The notes under the pieces are model-generated. The model saw only the letters and a list, made by a program, of their open reading frames with translations, did not search any database and was not told the DNA's origin. This document shows positions 10,101 through 20,965 of a stretch of 64,000 nucleotides of DNA, in pieces. The stretch is from Pycnopodia helianthoides (lineage: Eukaryota; Echinodermata; Asteroidea; Forcipulatida; Asteriidae). The stretch's first letter is position 1. Each line of letters opens with the position of its first letter. A program made the position numbers and the translations under genes. The stretch is from assembly GCA_032158295.1 (NCBI GenBank), contig CM063245.1, positions 1,860,001 to 1,924,000 on the forward strand, given 5' to 3'.

Positions 10101-13100
10101 GGGCTCAAATCACTGGCCTCGGGCTTGCAGTCCAGTGTAAAATTCAAGCCCTTGGATAGGGTTGAAATTTCCTGGGGTTATCTGCCCTGGAGATTTGCTC
10201 TGTAGTGTGAATAGGGCGTGACACTGATCCTCTGCTTTCAGATGAGCAAAGACAAACCTCACTGGATACTGTGGAGCCTGCAAGCACCAAGTATCCCCCA
10301 TCGCCGCCCCAGGCAGACAGCAGGCCATGGAGGGGTAACACCTGGGCGGAGGAGGAGGGGTCTACCCAGAGAGGGGACAGGGCACAGGGTACGATGGAAT
10401 CAGGTCAGTTCACACAACGCCATCTTTAATGCCGTGCATATTCCATGAGTGCCCTGTGTAGTGATTAATCATAATAGCACCAATTATTACGTGCATTTTT
10501 AAAACTTCTTTTGTGTGAAAACATTGTATCACCCAAAATAGCCTTTACACGTCACTTGTGTTCAAAACTGCTACAATGCAATTCCTCACTAAAAAAGTTA
10601 AGATGCACACACAAGCCAAACAGTCATTGTTTTTCAAACTAGTATACTGGGGACTTCTTTTTGTTTACATTGTTTGGGCTCAGTTTTGTTAGCGACGTCC
10701 CTGTTGGTTTTGTACACGATCGCAAAGTGAGGACGTCCTCGCTCTGTCAAAACACCCAAATCCCTTTTGTTAAAGTCCACAGTTTCAACGGGCACACACA
10801 ATCACTTTTTCACTGGGGCCTCTCTTGTTTGAAATGCAGCAATATTACGCAATCAAGATTTTGTGAATTTGTTACGATTTGCTTTTTCATTAAAAAAATA
10901 AATGAAGAAAAAAAGATCTGTGGTTGAAATTCACAATCATTAAAGTTAACACGTTGACTGCCGCCTACGAGTATATTCGTAGTAACAGGTGTAACGGATT
11001 CTGCCACTACGAGTATACTCGTAGAGAATGAAAGGCTTTTGTATAGTGAATTGAATACACTGGCATCACTGAGAACGCAACGTATACGCTTCTGGCAGTG
11101 GTGAGCACACATCGTTAAAATTTGTATGCTACACATGTTGACAAAAAAAAAAGTACTTATTTGGTATGCACGCATGCCCACCAGACTGGGATGCTTGGCA
11201 AATGGGAACGCCCCTTCAAATTTATGACCGGCAGTCAACGTGTTAAGATGAGATCACGGTAATTTTAAATTTGTCTAAGCCCTTAGACCCATGTTGAGTA
11301 GATTTTTAACCAATTTGACCACAAAGAGAGACCGCTATAGGATGCTTCTAAGATGCCCTGCTGTGACTTTGTTGTATCTGTTTCTCTCCCTTTGCTAAAA
11401 AAAATAATAACATGAACCTAATCTTGCCTCGTTAACAGATAACAGAACTTTGACGCCTACTTTCTATTCATCCATACCTAACCCTAAAGATTACCCCTAC
11501 TCCACATGCAGCCCGCCTACGCCCCCTACCCCCGATAACATCCCCCAGCTCCTCCCCGGGGTACTAACGCCTAACAGCAGCCCAAGATCGGAATGAGCCC
11601 CGTTATCCATCTTTACCATAACATGTCTGCTCTGAGGAACACCGTCATTCAGTCGTATCTGGACGATCACAATGCTAACACATCTCAGCTGAACGCGCTA
11701 AAAACCGAGCCGACTCCTGCCGCAGCTAAATGCAGCCCCGATAAACTTACTACTCCTCCAAGACCCTTTACTACGAGGAGGAAAACCGATCATACAGAAA
11801 TACAAGCTAGAGGGAGAAGAGATGCCACCTCTTGGAGGACTCTATCCAACAGGCCACTTAATCACAGTACCCTGTCTGAGGTAGTCAGCCCGAACTCGGA
11901 CTTGACAAAACGCAGTCCCGGTAGAGCTGTCACACCACCGAGAGCATTGCATACCACACCTATCGGGAAAACGTCTCACTCTAACTGGCATCCTCTCGGT
12001 CACTCTAACGACGTTTCAAACCAGAATCGCTCTCAGAGTTTAGGCTCGCCTCAGTCAAGTGGGTCAGGTCTTGGTAGAAACTCTCTTAGAGGTACAGATC
12101 TTACGACGGATTCCTCTTCGTCTGGCTCGGCATCTTACTTATGGGATTACGGCATCCCACTTCATAACTCCCCCAAAACAAATACAGAGATAGCTCATGG
12201 GCGCAATATCAAATCTCTTTCATCAAGTTTCATGAAGAGTCCACAAAACGACACCGCAAGCCAGCACATCATCACATCACCATTAAAACTAGTATCCCCA
12301 ACTGCACCTGCACACGCTAACCCCCTGCGTCATAACAGCATCATAAAGACAACGCCCGACCACCCATCTCACAAACTCAACTCCAAATCCGTCTCATTTC
12401 TCATCACATCACCCGACCGGGACGGTCCCTCCCCCGGCCCCAAGAGTCTCCCTTACCCGCTGGCGCCGCATGTGCGCGTGTCACTGAATAACCAAGATTT
12501 GAAACCTAACTCTGATTCCAAACGAGTGTGTGCTATAATCAAACCGACACCACCTGAACCCAAAGGTTCCCCAACCCAACCTGCAGGGAACCAGCCGTTG
12601 ACCCACAGGGAGAGAGCGAGGGTGCAGTTCAGCGACGAGACCCTCGGCCCATCGTCAACGGCGCAAGACAACAGAGACTCTAACATGAAGTACATAGATG
12701 AGAGCCAGGCTATACAACCTATACATCCAAGGGGCATTTTACAACTATAATCCACATTCACCAGGTAATAATACTAATAACAAACGCAACTTATAATGCG
12801 CACATATCCCACTCTTAGATTCTCAAGGCGTCTACAAGATTACAATACAAAATAGGTATACAAAAACTTACATATTATTATTATTATGTATTATTATTAT
12901 TATTAAGTATTATTTATACAGGGTAGCCCCATCAGTATCAAAACACTGTTCTCCCTGGGGGCGTGTAGAAAAGCAATACACAGAACAAGGGGGAATATGA
13001 AAGAACAAACCCCATAATATAAAGCAACAACAGCAATATGAACCACCAGGAACAAAAGCAGAGAAACCAAATACCAAGTTAGAAACAAAACAAATCAATG

Positions 13101-16100
13101 ACTCCGTAAATGCCAGTACTTAGAAGTGAAAGAAGTCAAGGTGGGCTCATTACGCAATCGCTCAGGTAAACTGTTCCACAAAACGGAACCTTCGTAAGAA
13201 ATGCTTTTTTTGCCTTTCTCAGTCCTAACTTTAGGCACACACAGCCCATTAATCTCTGCGTTTCTGGTGGAATAATTATTGTAGCCGTAGGGGAAAATAA
13301 CTCTTGCTGATAGTTGGGGGAGTTACCATTGATGGCATTGTGAACTAATGGAAAATGATAATGAAACTGCAAAGTAAAAGAAAATTCTGTACATGTCATT
13401 CAGGCAAGCAACTTTTCTGCTGATCAGTACCATCTGTGACTAATATCCTGCACATTTTTTGCAGGGAAAAATTAAAACTGGCCCAGTTTTCTAGTGTAGC
13501 CCTCAATCAAACAGAATCAGACACAATATGCAGTTTGATTTTGATGGGTTTGGGTGGTAAGGGCTCAAATATTCCCACCAATACTGATTAATGGAGGTGA
13601 CCTTCCCCTAAGGAAAAAGGCCATACCTCTGCAGAGATAGAGTTCCAGATTTTGTTACTTTTATTTTGAAGAGAATTCTCCAAGAACACTCACAGGCGTT
13701 TTGTAAACTATTTTGTTACTTATTTGAATTAAATGTGGGATGGTGAGTAGATGATTTTGAAGAGAGGATCGGATAATATTTGGCGATCACTTTTGACAAA
13801 TTTCAGATGCGAATCACAACGGAGAGGAACCGACATCAATCAGAGGCGGCCATCTTGATCAAGACACCCATCTCCATAGCAACAGGGCAGCAGAACCACA
13901 AATACAGAGAGTAAGACAACTCCAAGCATTGTAACAAATTTCTTTTTTCTCCCCCTCGAAGAGTTTTGTATAATGGGTATGGAGATTGTGTCAACAATGC
14001 ATTAAGGAAACTTGTTGAGGTTACATGAAGGAAACTTTAAAGGTATTGTACACTTTTGGTAACAGCTCAAAATCATTGTCCACATTTTGTGCGATTAAAC
14101 ATATGCATGAACAAACAAACCTGTGAAAGTTTGAGCTCAATTGGTCATTTAAGTCACGAGAAAATAGTGAAAAGAGATCTTATGTGTTTTCTGTTTTTTC
14201 AAATTATCGCGCGCGATAATTACTATTGTTTTACTCGTTTCTCAGAAACGATAGCATTTTAGGCAGAAATAATTTAAGGAACCCTTTCTACCATTACTTA
14301 CTTTAAATCATGTAAGTTATGTGTGAATCTGTGAACATTGTGTTTTTCGATCTTACCAATAGTGTACAGGGCCTTTAAGTGCTAATTTTTCTATAAGTTA
14401 TAGTTTCAACTATGAATTTGTTTTTAGTCGTAGTTTTTCCCACATTTGTCTCTGATTCTAATTTCTCCAGTTGAGTAAAACTGGATCAATCCGGAAAAAA
14501 AAAGACTTACACTCTGTGCCCAGGTCTACCAAACACCCAAAGTTGCTTAGAAAAAAAACCCAGGGCACCAACTAAAAAACATGTGATATGCATTGGTTTG
14601 TGAGTGGCTCCCTTCTAATTTTTTTGCAATGTTTTTGCTAAGCAGCTCTTTGAGATCGGATAAGGAGGTTCACGGCCCCCTAAAAATAAAACAAAATTAG
14701 ATTGAAAAGAAAATTTGCAAATCAATAATCATAAGTGTTTCCATAATTGTTCAAGGTATCAGCTGTGCTGCCAGTCACTACGGACAAGTCTGCTGCACCA
14801 TCAGGGGAAAAGGTGGACCTGAACTTATTTCTGGATAACTTCCTCTCTCTGGTGGACAGATATTGGAACGGCACAAAGTCACTCCACAGACATGGGAAAT
14901 TCCAAAGTAGGTTTTTAGGGTCTAGTCGAAAATACAAAATGGTCACATAGATGTGTACAAATGTTTTCCACCGTCATTCGGGGAAATGTTGACTGACTTT
15001 GCCAATTCAAAGAAAGGGTTACTTATATGGTTTTTGAACATAGTGGCTTGTAATACATTTTTTCCTGTTGTCAGTGTCACAGAAAAAAACAAATCGGGTT
15101 GAACAAAGAACAATTTACTAGAGCAGGACTTGAACCTGGGACCTCCACATTAGTGTGCCAGTGCTTTACCAACTGAGCTATCTAGCTCTATGTTGGTGGT
15201 CTCCCTATTTTGTCAATACTTTGTTTGGGGTTGCCAGTGAACAAAAAACACAAACTTTTATGTGGAAGGCACTTCTTTTTATCTAGTAATATAGGAAAGT
15301 GCCTTTCCCCAACTGGATTTAAGAGCATGAAATTGATGGTTTAAAATGCCCTGCTCTCACAATCAACCTGCTGAAATACCAGGCCAATTATCATCATCAA
15401 TCATCAACCAGTGGTCACAAGCGAGGCCAATTTGGCAGCACTTTCTTTGCATTAGACTAGCCCAACCCAAAAAATAGTCTACTGACAGACTCTACAATAC
15501 ACAGGGCACTCCCACACAATGGCAGCCCACACAATAGCGCTGAGCCCACCAACCACAGTCTCCTTTCAGAAGAACCAATCAGAGCAGCTTTGACTCTACA
15601 CTTAAACCTCTGAATCCCTATAAAGAGACCAGCATCTCCCGAATTCCAAAATCTACTCTGTGGCAGTAGAAATAACAAGTTTTCAAGAACAAAATCTCAC
15701 AGCAAAGTAGATATATTAATGGTTTACCGCAAACTGAATATACATGAGTATACACTAATTTATTCTCTGGGTAAAAAACCCCAGATTTATAAAGATGCTT
15801 ACAGTTAAATGACCTTTGTTTGACCTTGGGGTGATTACTCTTACAGCACAAGCACATACGTTACTATCAACTTGATGAATGAAGCCACGGTCAGCGTAGC
15901 TCAGCCCCAGAGGCAAGAGGCCTCAAGGGAGACCGTAGCTGAGATTGCCGAGCTCAGACAAGCACTGCAGGCTAGTCAAGATCAAGTGGTATGTTACGAA
16001 CATCATAATGCCTGCGCTCATTTTCACAAAAGCAGACAATATTGGTTAAACAAATCAATTTGCTAAGCAAAAATTATCAGGGAACCAAAGGGGATTGCAA

Positions 16101-18310
16101 CTTTAAAAAACATTGTCTGTAAAACGTTGTTCCTCAGGAGAATCTAGGCAATCAGCTGGATGCCGCTGTGGCAGAGAGAGAGCAGCTTCAGGGGAATCTG
16201 GAGCAGTCCAGACAGAAGGTTACCCAGTGATAGATCAGTGGATAGTCAGCTGACTGACAGAGGGGTGCGCTCAGGTAATGTCTACAGTTGGTAGGCATCT
16301 GACCAGAGTGTCAGGGGTCTTGGGTTCAAATCCCAATGAGGACCATTTGATTTTTCTCTCATCCCAAAGTTTGGTTATTTAACTTCTATGGTGACTAGGC
16401 ACCATACCAATTATTATGATTGATACAGAGGTCTTCAGCATTGGGATTGTCCCTTTGGGGTTGTTTTTTCAGGTTTATGTCAGCTTTTGTTTTCTCTCTC
16501 TCATTTGTCTTCAACCTTTTTCAAAGACATAAAGTATTGGAAACTTGAGAGAAGGCTTGGGCCCACCAACCTATTTCACTGAATGTTTCCCCAGGTAGTT
16601 CAGGAGAGCTTCATTCTCCAGGGAGTGTAGGGTCCGATCTTGTAAGCTCCTCAAGCAGAAAACATTGCTTAACAAATTTAATTGATAAGCAGAAATTAGC
16701 AGGGGTCTTGGGTTCAAATCCCAATGAGGGCCATTCGATTTTTCTCTCACCCCATGTTTGGTTATTTCACTTCTACGGTGAGCAATTTACATTACGTGGA
16801 GTTTTGGCTGGAAACCCTTTGAAATTAACCCCGGACAGTGAAGAACAAGGCCAGCTACTATCAAGAATGGTTTTCCTTTGTAAAATCACACTGCAGGCAC
16901 AATTGACAAAAACAAACTGCACAGATGCAATGGGTACTAAGTGTCAATCTCATTTAAGTTCTTTGAACTAAATTTTGTCGGGTAATTTTGCAGGTGTCCT
17001 TGAGAGAGAGGTTGACAAGCTAGTCGAGAAAACGAGGGCTTGAAACTCCACGTCAAACATTTCAGCCAGCTACAGGAGCTTGCCACCATGCTTCAAGAAA
17101 GCCACAAGTGAGTAGTTTTCTCCCTTCTTTCTACCCATTCCTTAAACTTTTAAGTCATAATTATTCTTCTCGGGTTCAAGAAAGTACCGAGTATACAGTG
17201 CTTAACACACATCGGTGGAGGGTAAAAAAACAAATAAGATTTGTTATCTCGATGCAATTGGAACATGAATTAAATTGTTTGCAGTAAGTGCTGCTAATAC
17301 AGGATTCAAACTAGCCACATTTTTGTGTCTCTGCTTAAAGCCCCGTACACTATTGGTAAGATCGAAAACACTAAAGTTCAACAGATTCACACATACACTA
17401 ACTTGATTTAAAGTAGAGAAAGGTTAAGAAAAGTGTTCCTTAAAATTTTCGCCTAAATGCTATCGTTTCTGAAAATGAATAAAACAATAGCTGTTTGATT
17501 CCCGCTGATATAAACCTCGATGTTTGCAAAAACAGAACACAAGGTCCTACATTTTCAATATTTTCTCGTGACTACATGACCAATTGACTCAAATTTTCAC
17601 AGGTTTGTTATTTCATGTATATGGTTAATCACACAAAACATGAACTTTGTTTGCGACTGTTTTGTCAGCTCTACCAATCCTGTATAATACCTTTAAAGTA
17701 AAGAATCGGCACCTACAGAAGCAGGGAATTCAACGCTTATGTCAAGCGGATTTTACAAGTGAACAGGGAATTTTTGCCTGTGCGCGTGGGTGCTGGGTAC
17801 AGCTAGTGCAGAAATTTGACGCTTGCCCTGTAAGCGAAGAATGGTGATCGCAAGCGCAGAATTCGGCGGCAAGCAGAGCCATAACATTGGGCCCAGGTGT
17901 CTTGTCACCAATCACACTTTGTAGTCTAGCGATAAAGACACCTGCTCTAGAATGCAGGTGTGGGTTCGATTCCCACCTGAGTCCAGTAACCCTGGAATAG
18001 ATTACCTGCCAAAAATGCTGTGTTATTCACATTTTTGCAGCTGGTGCCCTACATGTCTTAAAAAAAATAAAAATACATTTGCTTTTACTAATTGAGCGCA
18101 ATACCCTGTCACCGCAAACTCATTTTCTCTTGTCTCAGATCTCTTGTCATCACCAACGACCATCTTCTTCAAGAGTTGGACGAGACCAAACAGCGCCACC
18201 TGGAGGAGGTGAAGCAGCTGCATTGGTCATACGGAGAGCTGAAACGCACCATGGACCTGGCACCCAACACTGAGGGTAGCAGACAGTTCCGACCAAACCC
18301 TGTGGTGTGA
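7128..18310 (+). CDS. CEP72: CEP72-family centrosomal protein (LRR plus C-terminal coiled coil), 15 exons
   Basis: Exons: 7128-7191, 7879-8044, 8431-8585, 9203-9265, 9377-9482, 9572-9649, 9720-9845, 10242-10403, 11439-12764, 13807-13910, 14756-14906, 15847-15988, 16138-16274, 16994-17107, 18139-18310. They total 3066 nt (1021 aa), with matching phases at every junction once six one-base indels are allowed (see findings). Residues ~25-128 hold leucine-rich repeats (ITHLGSSLQNFSRLKHLDLS) and the LRR cap (VDLRLNPVTKNEPDYRLFM), which match my memory of CEP72. A VDRYWNG block lies near residue 810 and the end is coiled coil (HFSQLQELATMLQESHK, then LLQELDETKQ, then QLHWSYGELK). CEP72 acts at centrosomes and centriolar satellites and helps recruit gamma-tubulin complexes. 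LRRC36 is its paralogue. The middle is longer than in human CEP72 (about 650 aa). Exon 6 has a weak acceptor and could be skipped in frame. Confidence 0.82.
8045..8430 (+). other. U12-type (minor spliceosome) intron in the CEP72-like gene
   Basis: The donor is AT|GTATCCTATA at 8045, close to the U12 consensus RTATCCTTT. Near the 3' end lies a perfect U12 branch site, TTCCTTAAC (about 8406-8414), about 17-19 bases before the AG at 8429-8430. Joining 8044 to 8431 gives KLNIYYNNIATL, the expected LRR reading. The intron contains foldback element E copy 1. Confidence 0.75.
8108..8322 (+). mobile_element. foldback element family E, copy 1
   Basis: About 200 bp with inverted ends (consensus GGGCCCAATTTCATAGAGCT), followed inside by GCTTAAGCAC. 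This copy has slightly decayed ends (GGGTCCAATGTAATAGAGCT). The interior GTGACTGGTATCCTGC is shared with the other copies. It lies inside the U12 intron. Confidence 0.7.
9022..9118 (+). mobile_element. tRNA-derived SINE fragment
   Basis: AAGAGCGGTGTAGTGCACC ... GTGGGTTCAGATCCTGGTC shows degenerate A-box and B-box (GGTTCAGATCC) spacing of a Leu/Ser-like tRNA head, matching the head of the SINE at 60017-60345. Intronic. Confidence 0.5.
9217..9218 (+). other. apparent +1 frameshift in CEP72 exon 4
   Basis: Exon 4 as printed reads DDRSVP then a stop. Ignoring one C of the CC pair gives DDRSVRESERKAALMHFNSD, which matches the segment after the LRR cap in CEP72 and leaves the exon in phase with its neighbours. 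Confidence 0.7.
10946..11246 (+). mobile_element. TTAA-flanked foldback element family F, copy 1
   Basis: Bounded by TTAA on both sides, with inverted ends CACGTTGACTGCC / GGCAGTCAACGTG. Inside are palindromes such as CTACGAGTATACTCGTAG. TTAA target duplication is the hallmark of piggyBac-type elements. No transposase is present, so this is a non-autonomous derivative. It lies in CEP72 intron 8. Confidence 0.7.
11439..12764 (+). CDS. CEP72: CEP72 exon 9: long Ser/Pro/Thr-rich central exon
   Basis: A single exon of 1326 nt supplies about 442 residues, rich in S, P, T, N and R, with no globular motif: a disordered linker between the LRR part and the coiled coil. It carries two apparent one-base shifts. 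Near 11575-11593 the upstream frame ends at TGA 11594-11596, while the continuing frame is open from 11575. Near 12730-12742 the frame hits TAA 12748-12750 unless one G or T is dropped. The ends then match phases: acceptor AACAG|AT at 11438, donor CCAG|GTAATA at 12764. An alternative is that a separate 385-aa frame starts at ATG 11593. Confidence 0.65.
12870..13400 (-). mobile_element. 3' end of a non-LTR retrotransposon, leftward
   Basis: On the minus strand, broken frames read PLVHNAINGNSPNYQQELF, a shift, then YGYNNYSTRNAEINGLCVPK and GSVLWNSLPERLRNEPTLT, the wording of the C-terminus of CR1/L2-type polyproteins. The 3' UTR follows (CCCCCAGGGAGAACAGT ... GGGGCTACCCTG), ending in a TAA-repeat tail at about 12870-12915. 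The same 3' end recurs at 42755-42900. Intronic in the CEP72-like gene. Confidence 0.7.
14037..14378 (+). mobile_element. foldback element family B, copy 1
   Basis: About 340 bp with ends AAAGGTATTGTACACTTTTG and CCAATAGTGTACAGGGCCTT, and at the centre a perfect 20-bp palindrome AATTATCGCGCGCGATAATT (about 14201-14220). It shares the core GTCACGAGAAAATAGTGAAA with family A. Confidence 0.75.
15100..15235 (-). mobile_element. tRNA-like body in inverted repeats, family I, copy 1
   Basis: The reverse complement contains AGAGCTAGATAGCTCAGTTG (D-arm/A-box region) and CCAGGTTCAAGTCCTGCTCT (B box). The flanks AACAAAG...ATTGACAAAATAGGGAGACC and TTCTTTGTTCAACCC form loose inverted repeats. Same family as 31725-32015 and 49752-49890. 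Confidence 0.6.
15870..15872 (+). other. apparent -1 frameshift in CEP72 exon 12
   Basis: In the phase set by exon 11 the exon reads TQAHTLLST then hits TGA. With one more T in the TT run it continues LMNEATVSVAQPQRQE and leaves in the phase required by exon 13. Confidence 0.55.
16222..16225 (+). other. apparent +1 frameshift in CEP72 exon 13
   Basis: The exon opens ENLGNQLDAAVAEREQL and reaches TGA after QKVTQ. Dropping one C from the CCC run gives VTSDRSVDSQLTDRGVRS and a good donor (CAG|GTAATG at 16274), in the phase exon 14 needs. Confidence 0.55.
16285..16785 (+). repeat. duplicated tRNA-like SINE piece
   Basis: GTCTTGGGTTCAAATCCCAA (B-box-like) followed by GATTTTTCTCTCA and TTTGGTTATTT occurs twice, at about 16315-16395 and 16700-16785, in the same orientation. 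The first copy also has a tRNA-like 5' part (GGTAGGCATCTGACCAGAGT). Intronic. Confidence 0.5.
17039..17042 (+). other. apparent -1 frameshift in CEP72 exon 14
   Basis: The exon reads VLEREVDKLVEKTRA then stop. With one more A in the AAAA run it reads LVEKNEGLKLHVKHFSQLQE, the coiled-coil segment that I remember near the CEP72 C-terminus, and enters exon 15 in phase. Confidence 0.65.
17334..17698 (-). mobile_element. foldback element family B, copy 2 (diverged)
   Basis: Ends CCCCGTACACTATTGGTAAG and TAATACCTTTAAAG; the central palindrome is decayed. Intronic in the CEP72-like gene. Confidence 0.6.
17920..17990 (+). mobile_element. tRNA-like sequence, probably a SINE head
   Basis: GTAGTCTAGCGATAAAGACA, then a stem TGCTCTAGAATGCA, then GGGTTCGATTCCCAC (intact B box). 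The 5' and 3' ends do not form a clean acceptor stem, so it is more likely SINE-derived than a working tRNA gene. Confidence 0.45.
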
Positions 18311-19141
18311 AACGCTCAGGGGATGATATGGCACAAAATTATAAGAATTGGTGGGGGGATTTGAATCTTCAGAGTGTTTTTAAGGCTGGTCCAAAATGAA
18401 ATAATTCGGCAGTGTTTGAAGCCATAACTAAACCTTCTATTCCTTAGGACAAGGCAACCTCAGCCCTCTACTATCCTCCACTCTTAAGGTAACCCAAAAC
18501 AAAATTGTTTGGACTTGGATAAGGATTGGTATTCCTGGCTAAGTGATACACAACTGTTATTTGAGCCTAAAGTCCTCAATCCTCCACAATCGGACAACTT
18601 CCTAAGGAGGAATTGGGTTAAGAATAATTGTGTAAGAGTAATTAATGCTGCTGATCACTTTCCATTGACAATGATTAAGATCAGTAAGTATACAAATATT
18701 TGCGATAATAGATTCGGAATTAAAAAAATAAAAATATAATAATAGCAATAAAAAGGTTAAAGTGGTATGAACAAAGAACCTTTCATTTGATTGTTCTAAA
18801 TGTTTTTTGTATTCAGCTCACAAAGTAAATAATACTCACGTTAGTATGTTTGTGTTTCCTTCCAGAATTTTGGTTGGAAAGTTTTATAAGGGCTTTCGAA
18901 AACTAACTTTTAATGTGAGAAGTTTTGTATTTTTTTTTTTATAAATGAAGAACAAATTACAAGATATTAGTTTTGGTTTTTGAGTTGTCCTGTGAGAACA
19001 AAATCCACAGGTTGGGATTCGAACCCACAACCTGAAATCCACCTCAGTGGCGGTATGCCTGGATTTTTCTCCCCCAGGACTAGGGAAAGCACAGCACTTA
19101 TAACACATCCTTGTAGGGTAAAAGCCAAAAATGAATAGTCT
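18311..19141. other. region after the CEP72-like stop codon; 3' UTR plus tRNA-like repeat
   Basis: AATAAA occurs near 18749, some 440 nt after the stop, and is a candidate polyadenylation signal. At about 18985-19075 (minus strand) GGTTGTGGGTTCGAATCCCA marks another tRNA-derived repeat. Otherwise nothing recognisable. Confidence 0.4.
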
Positions 19142-19433
19142 TTAACACGTTGACTGCCAGTCATTATATTTGTAGTGCGTCCCCATATGCCAAGTGCGAT
19201 GTGCATGCGCGCAAACCAAATAGGTACTAGATACAAAACAGAAAATTAACAGGCACATTCTAAGGTCGATGTCCTCACCACTGCCAGAAGTGTATGTGTT
19301 GCATGCTCAGTGATGCCAGTGTATTTAAATAACAATACAAAGCCCTTTCAATTACTACGAGTATACTCGTAGTGGCAGAATCTGTCTAACCTGTTACTAC
19401 GAATGTACTCGTAGGCGGCAGTCAACGCGTTAA
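19142..19433 (-). mobile_element. TTAA-flanked foldback element family F, copy 2
   Basis: TTAACACGTTGACTGCC at the left and GGCGGCAGTCAACGCGTTAA at the right, with ACGAGTATACTCGTAG inside. Opposite orientation to copy 1. Confidence 0.7.
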
Positions 19434-19456
19434 CCCGATACGGTTACAATGTATTT

Positions 19457-19706
19457 GTGCACAGCCACAATCATGGGTACACATTTTTTTCGTGTCCATG
19501 TTATGAACGACACTTTGAAAACCAGTGATGTAACAGTTATTTCAATGTTTTTTGTAAATTGATTAACCAGCAGTGTGTGAATGAAGAGTAGAAAGTTCTT
19601 GAGTTTGTCGAAAACAAGATCTGCAAAGAGTTAAACTCAATATTGATGTGTCGTTCATTTGGTGTCTTTGTAACAGAAATTGTACCCATGATTGTGGCTG
19701 TGCACA
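19457..19706 (+). mobile_element. foldback element family H, copy 1
   Basis: 250 bp with perfect ~21-bp inverted ends (GTGCACAGCCACAATCATGG outermost, then GTACA). The copy at 62224-62467 is inverted and of nearly the same length. Confidence 0.7.
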
Positions 19707-20215
19707 TTTACATCTATTAAATTTTAAATTGTTGTTGTAATTTGGGTTTTTTTTTCTTCGTAATGCACTGCACAGGCTGCCCATGATTGGCTTTGCTTTA
19801 TAGCATTTACATTAGAAAAAATAGTGGTTCTTTCAGACATAGACATTTGTTATCTCTAAATGACCTAATTTGGTATGGTCTTTTTTTTATGGTTCAGCAT
19901 CAACTACTTCCAAACAAAATTTGAACAATCTAACATCCTAAATGTGTGTGTTTTTTAACAATATTTATTCACTAAATGTCATGTAACACCATAAAAGTTC
20001 AATCACTAACAAAATGCTGTGAAATTATTAAATGTGCTGATGTATAAAATAAACAGTAACTAAGGAAATACAATTTTTTGTAAGTACTCGGGAGATCAGA
20101 TTTTAAAAAAAGGTCTCAGTGAGGTTTCTGTGAAGTTTGGTGGGTTTTTGTCTGCAAAATATGTCTAAAACTCTAGCTGTAGACAATACTAATTGTATTC
20201 ATATTCAATAGAAAT
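19707..20215. other. non-coding stretch, no recognisable feature
   Basis: AT-rich spacer between two foldback elements; no open frame or repeat match. Confidence 0.35.
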
Positions 20216-20611
20216 TGTTTAAAGGAACATTACAGAATTGGTAAGAACAAAACTTGTATAATTTACTTTTTGATCACAGATTTACATGAAACTTACAAGG
20301 TCTAATGATGATGATAGTAGAAAACATCCCTTGAAATATTTCTGTCTGAAATGCCATATTTGATGAGAAATGAATTAACTAATTTTCCGATTGGAGTTTA
20401 TCGCTCAGTGAGCGTTTTATTCATTTGTTGAACCTATACGATTTCATGCAAATGTGTAATCGGTTTTTCACTATTTTCTCATGACCCAGATGGCCGATCG
20501 ATCTCAAACTTCTACAGGTTTGTCAGTTTATGTATATGTGGACTACATAAAGTGCTTACACTGCCACCAACTGTTTTGTTAGCAAAAACCAATTCTGTAA
20601 CGTTCCTTTAA
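20216..20611 (+). mobile_element. foldback element family A, copy 4
   Basis: Near-complete copy, with TTTAAAGGAACATTACAG at the left and CTGTAACGTTCCTTTAAA at the right. Confidence 0.75.
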
Positions 20612-20965
20612 AAGATTCTGTTGATAGCAGTGTATTGTACTTCAGCCACCACTATAAGCAAAACGGAAAGAAACTGCCACTAACAAATATTTTTTATTTT
20701 TCTAAAATTGTGTTGTAATTTGATAAATGACCTTTTGATATTAATTTAAATACATTGTACTTAATTCTCTGACCAATTTGATGGAGCCTTATTTTGTGGC
20801 AACAGAAATGCGGATCGATCAACCTTTTTTTGTTTGGTTTTGGACGCTGCTGCATGCTGCTCTAGTGACTGTATACAAAAAATAGCTTCTTACGGTTCTT
20901 AACTATATTTATGTCAAAAAGGGAGTGATATGTGTTTTTTTTATAGCTTCTGCACTTTTTCATTT

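Noticed and set aside
11593..12750. Independent 385-aa gene starting at ATG 11593
   Set aside because: It lies between matching CEP72 splice sites with correct phases at both ends, and the frame changes are single-base. Kept as an alternative inside the exon 9 entry.
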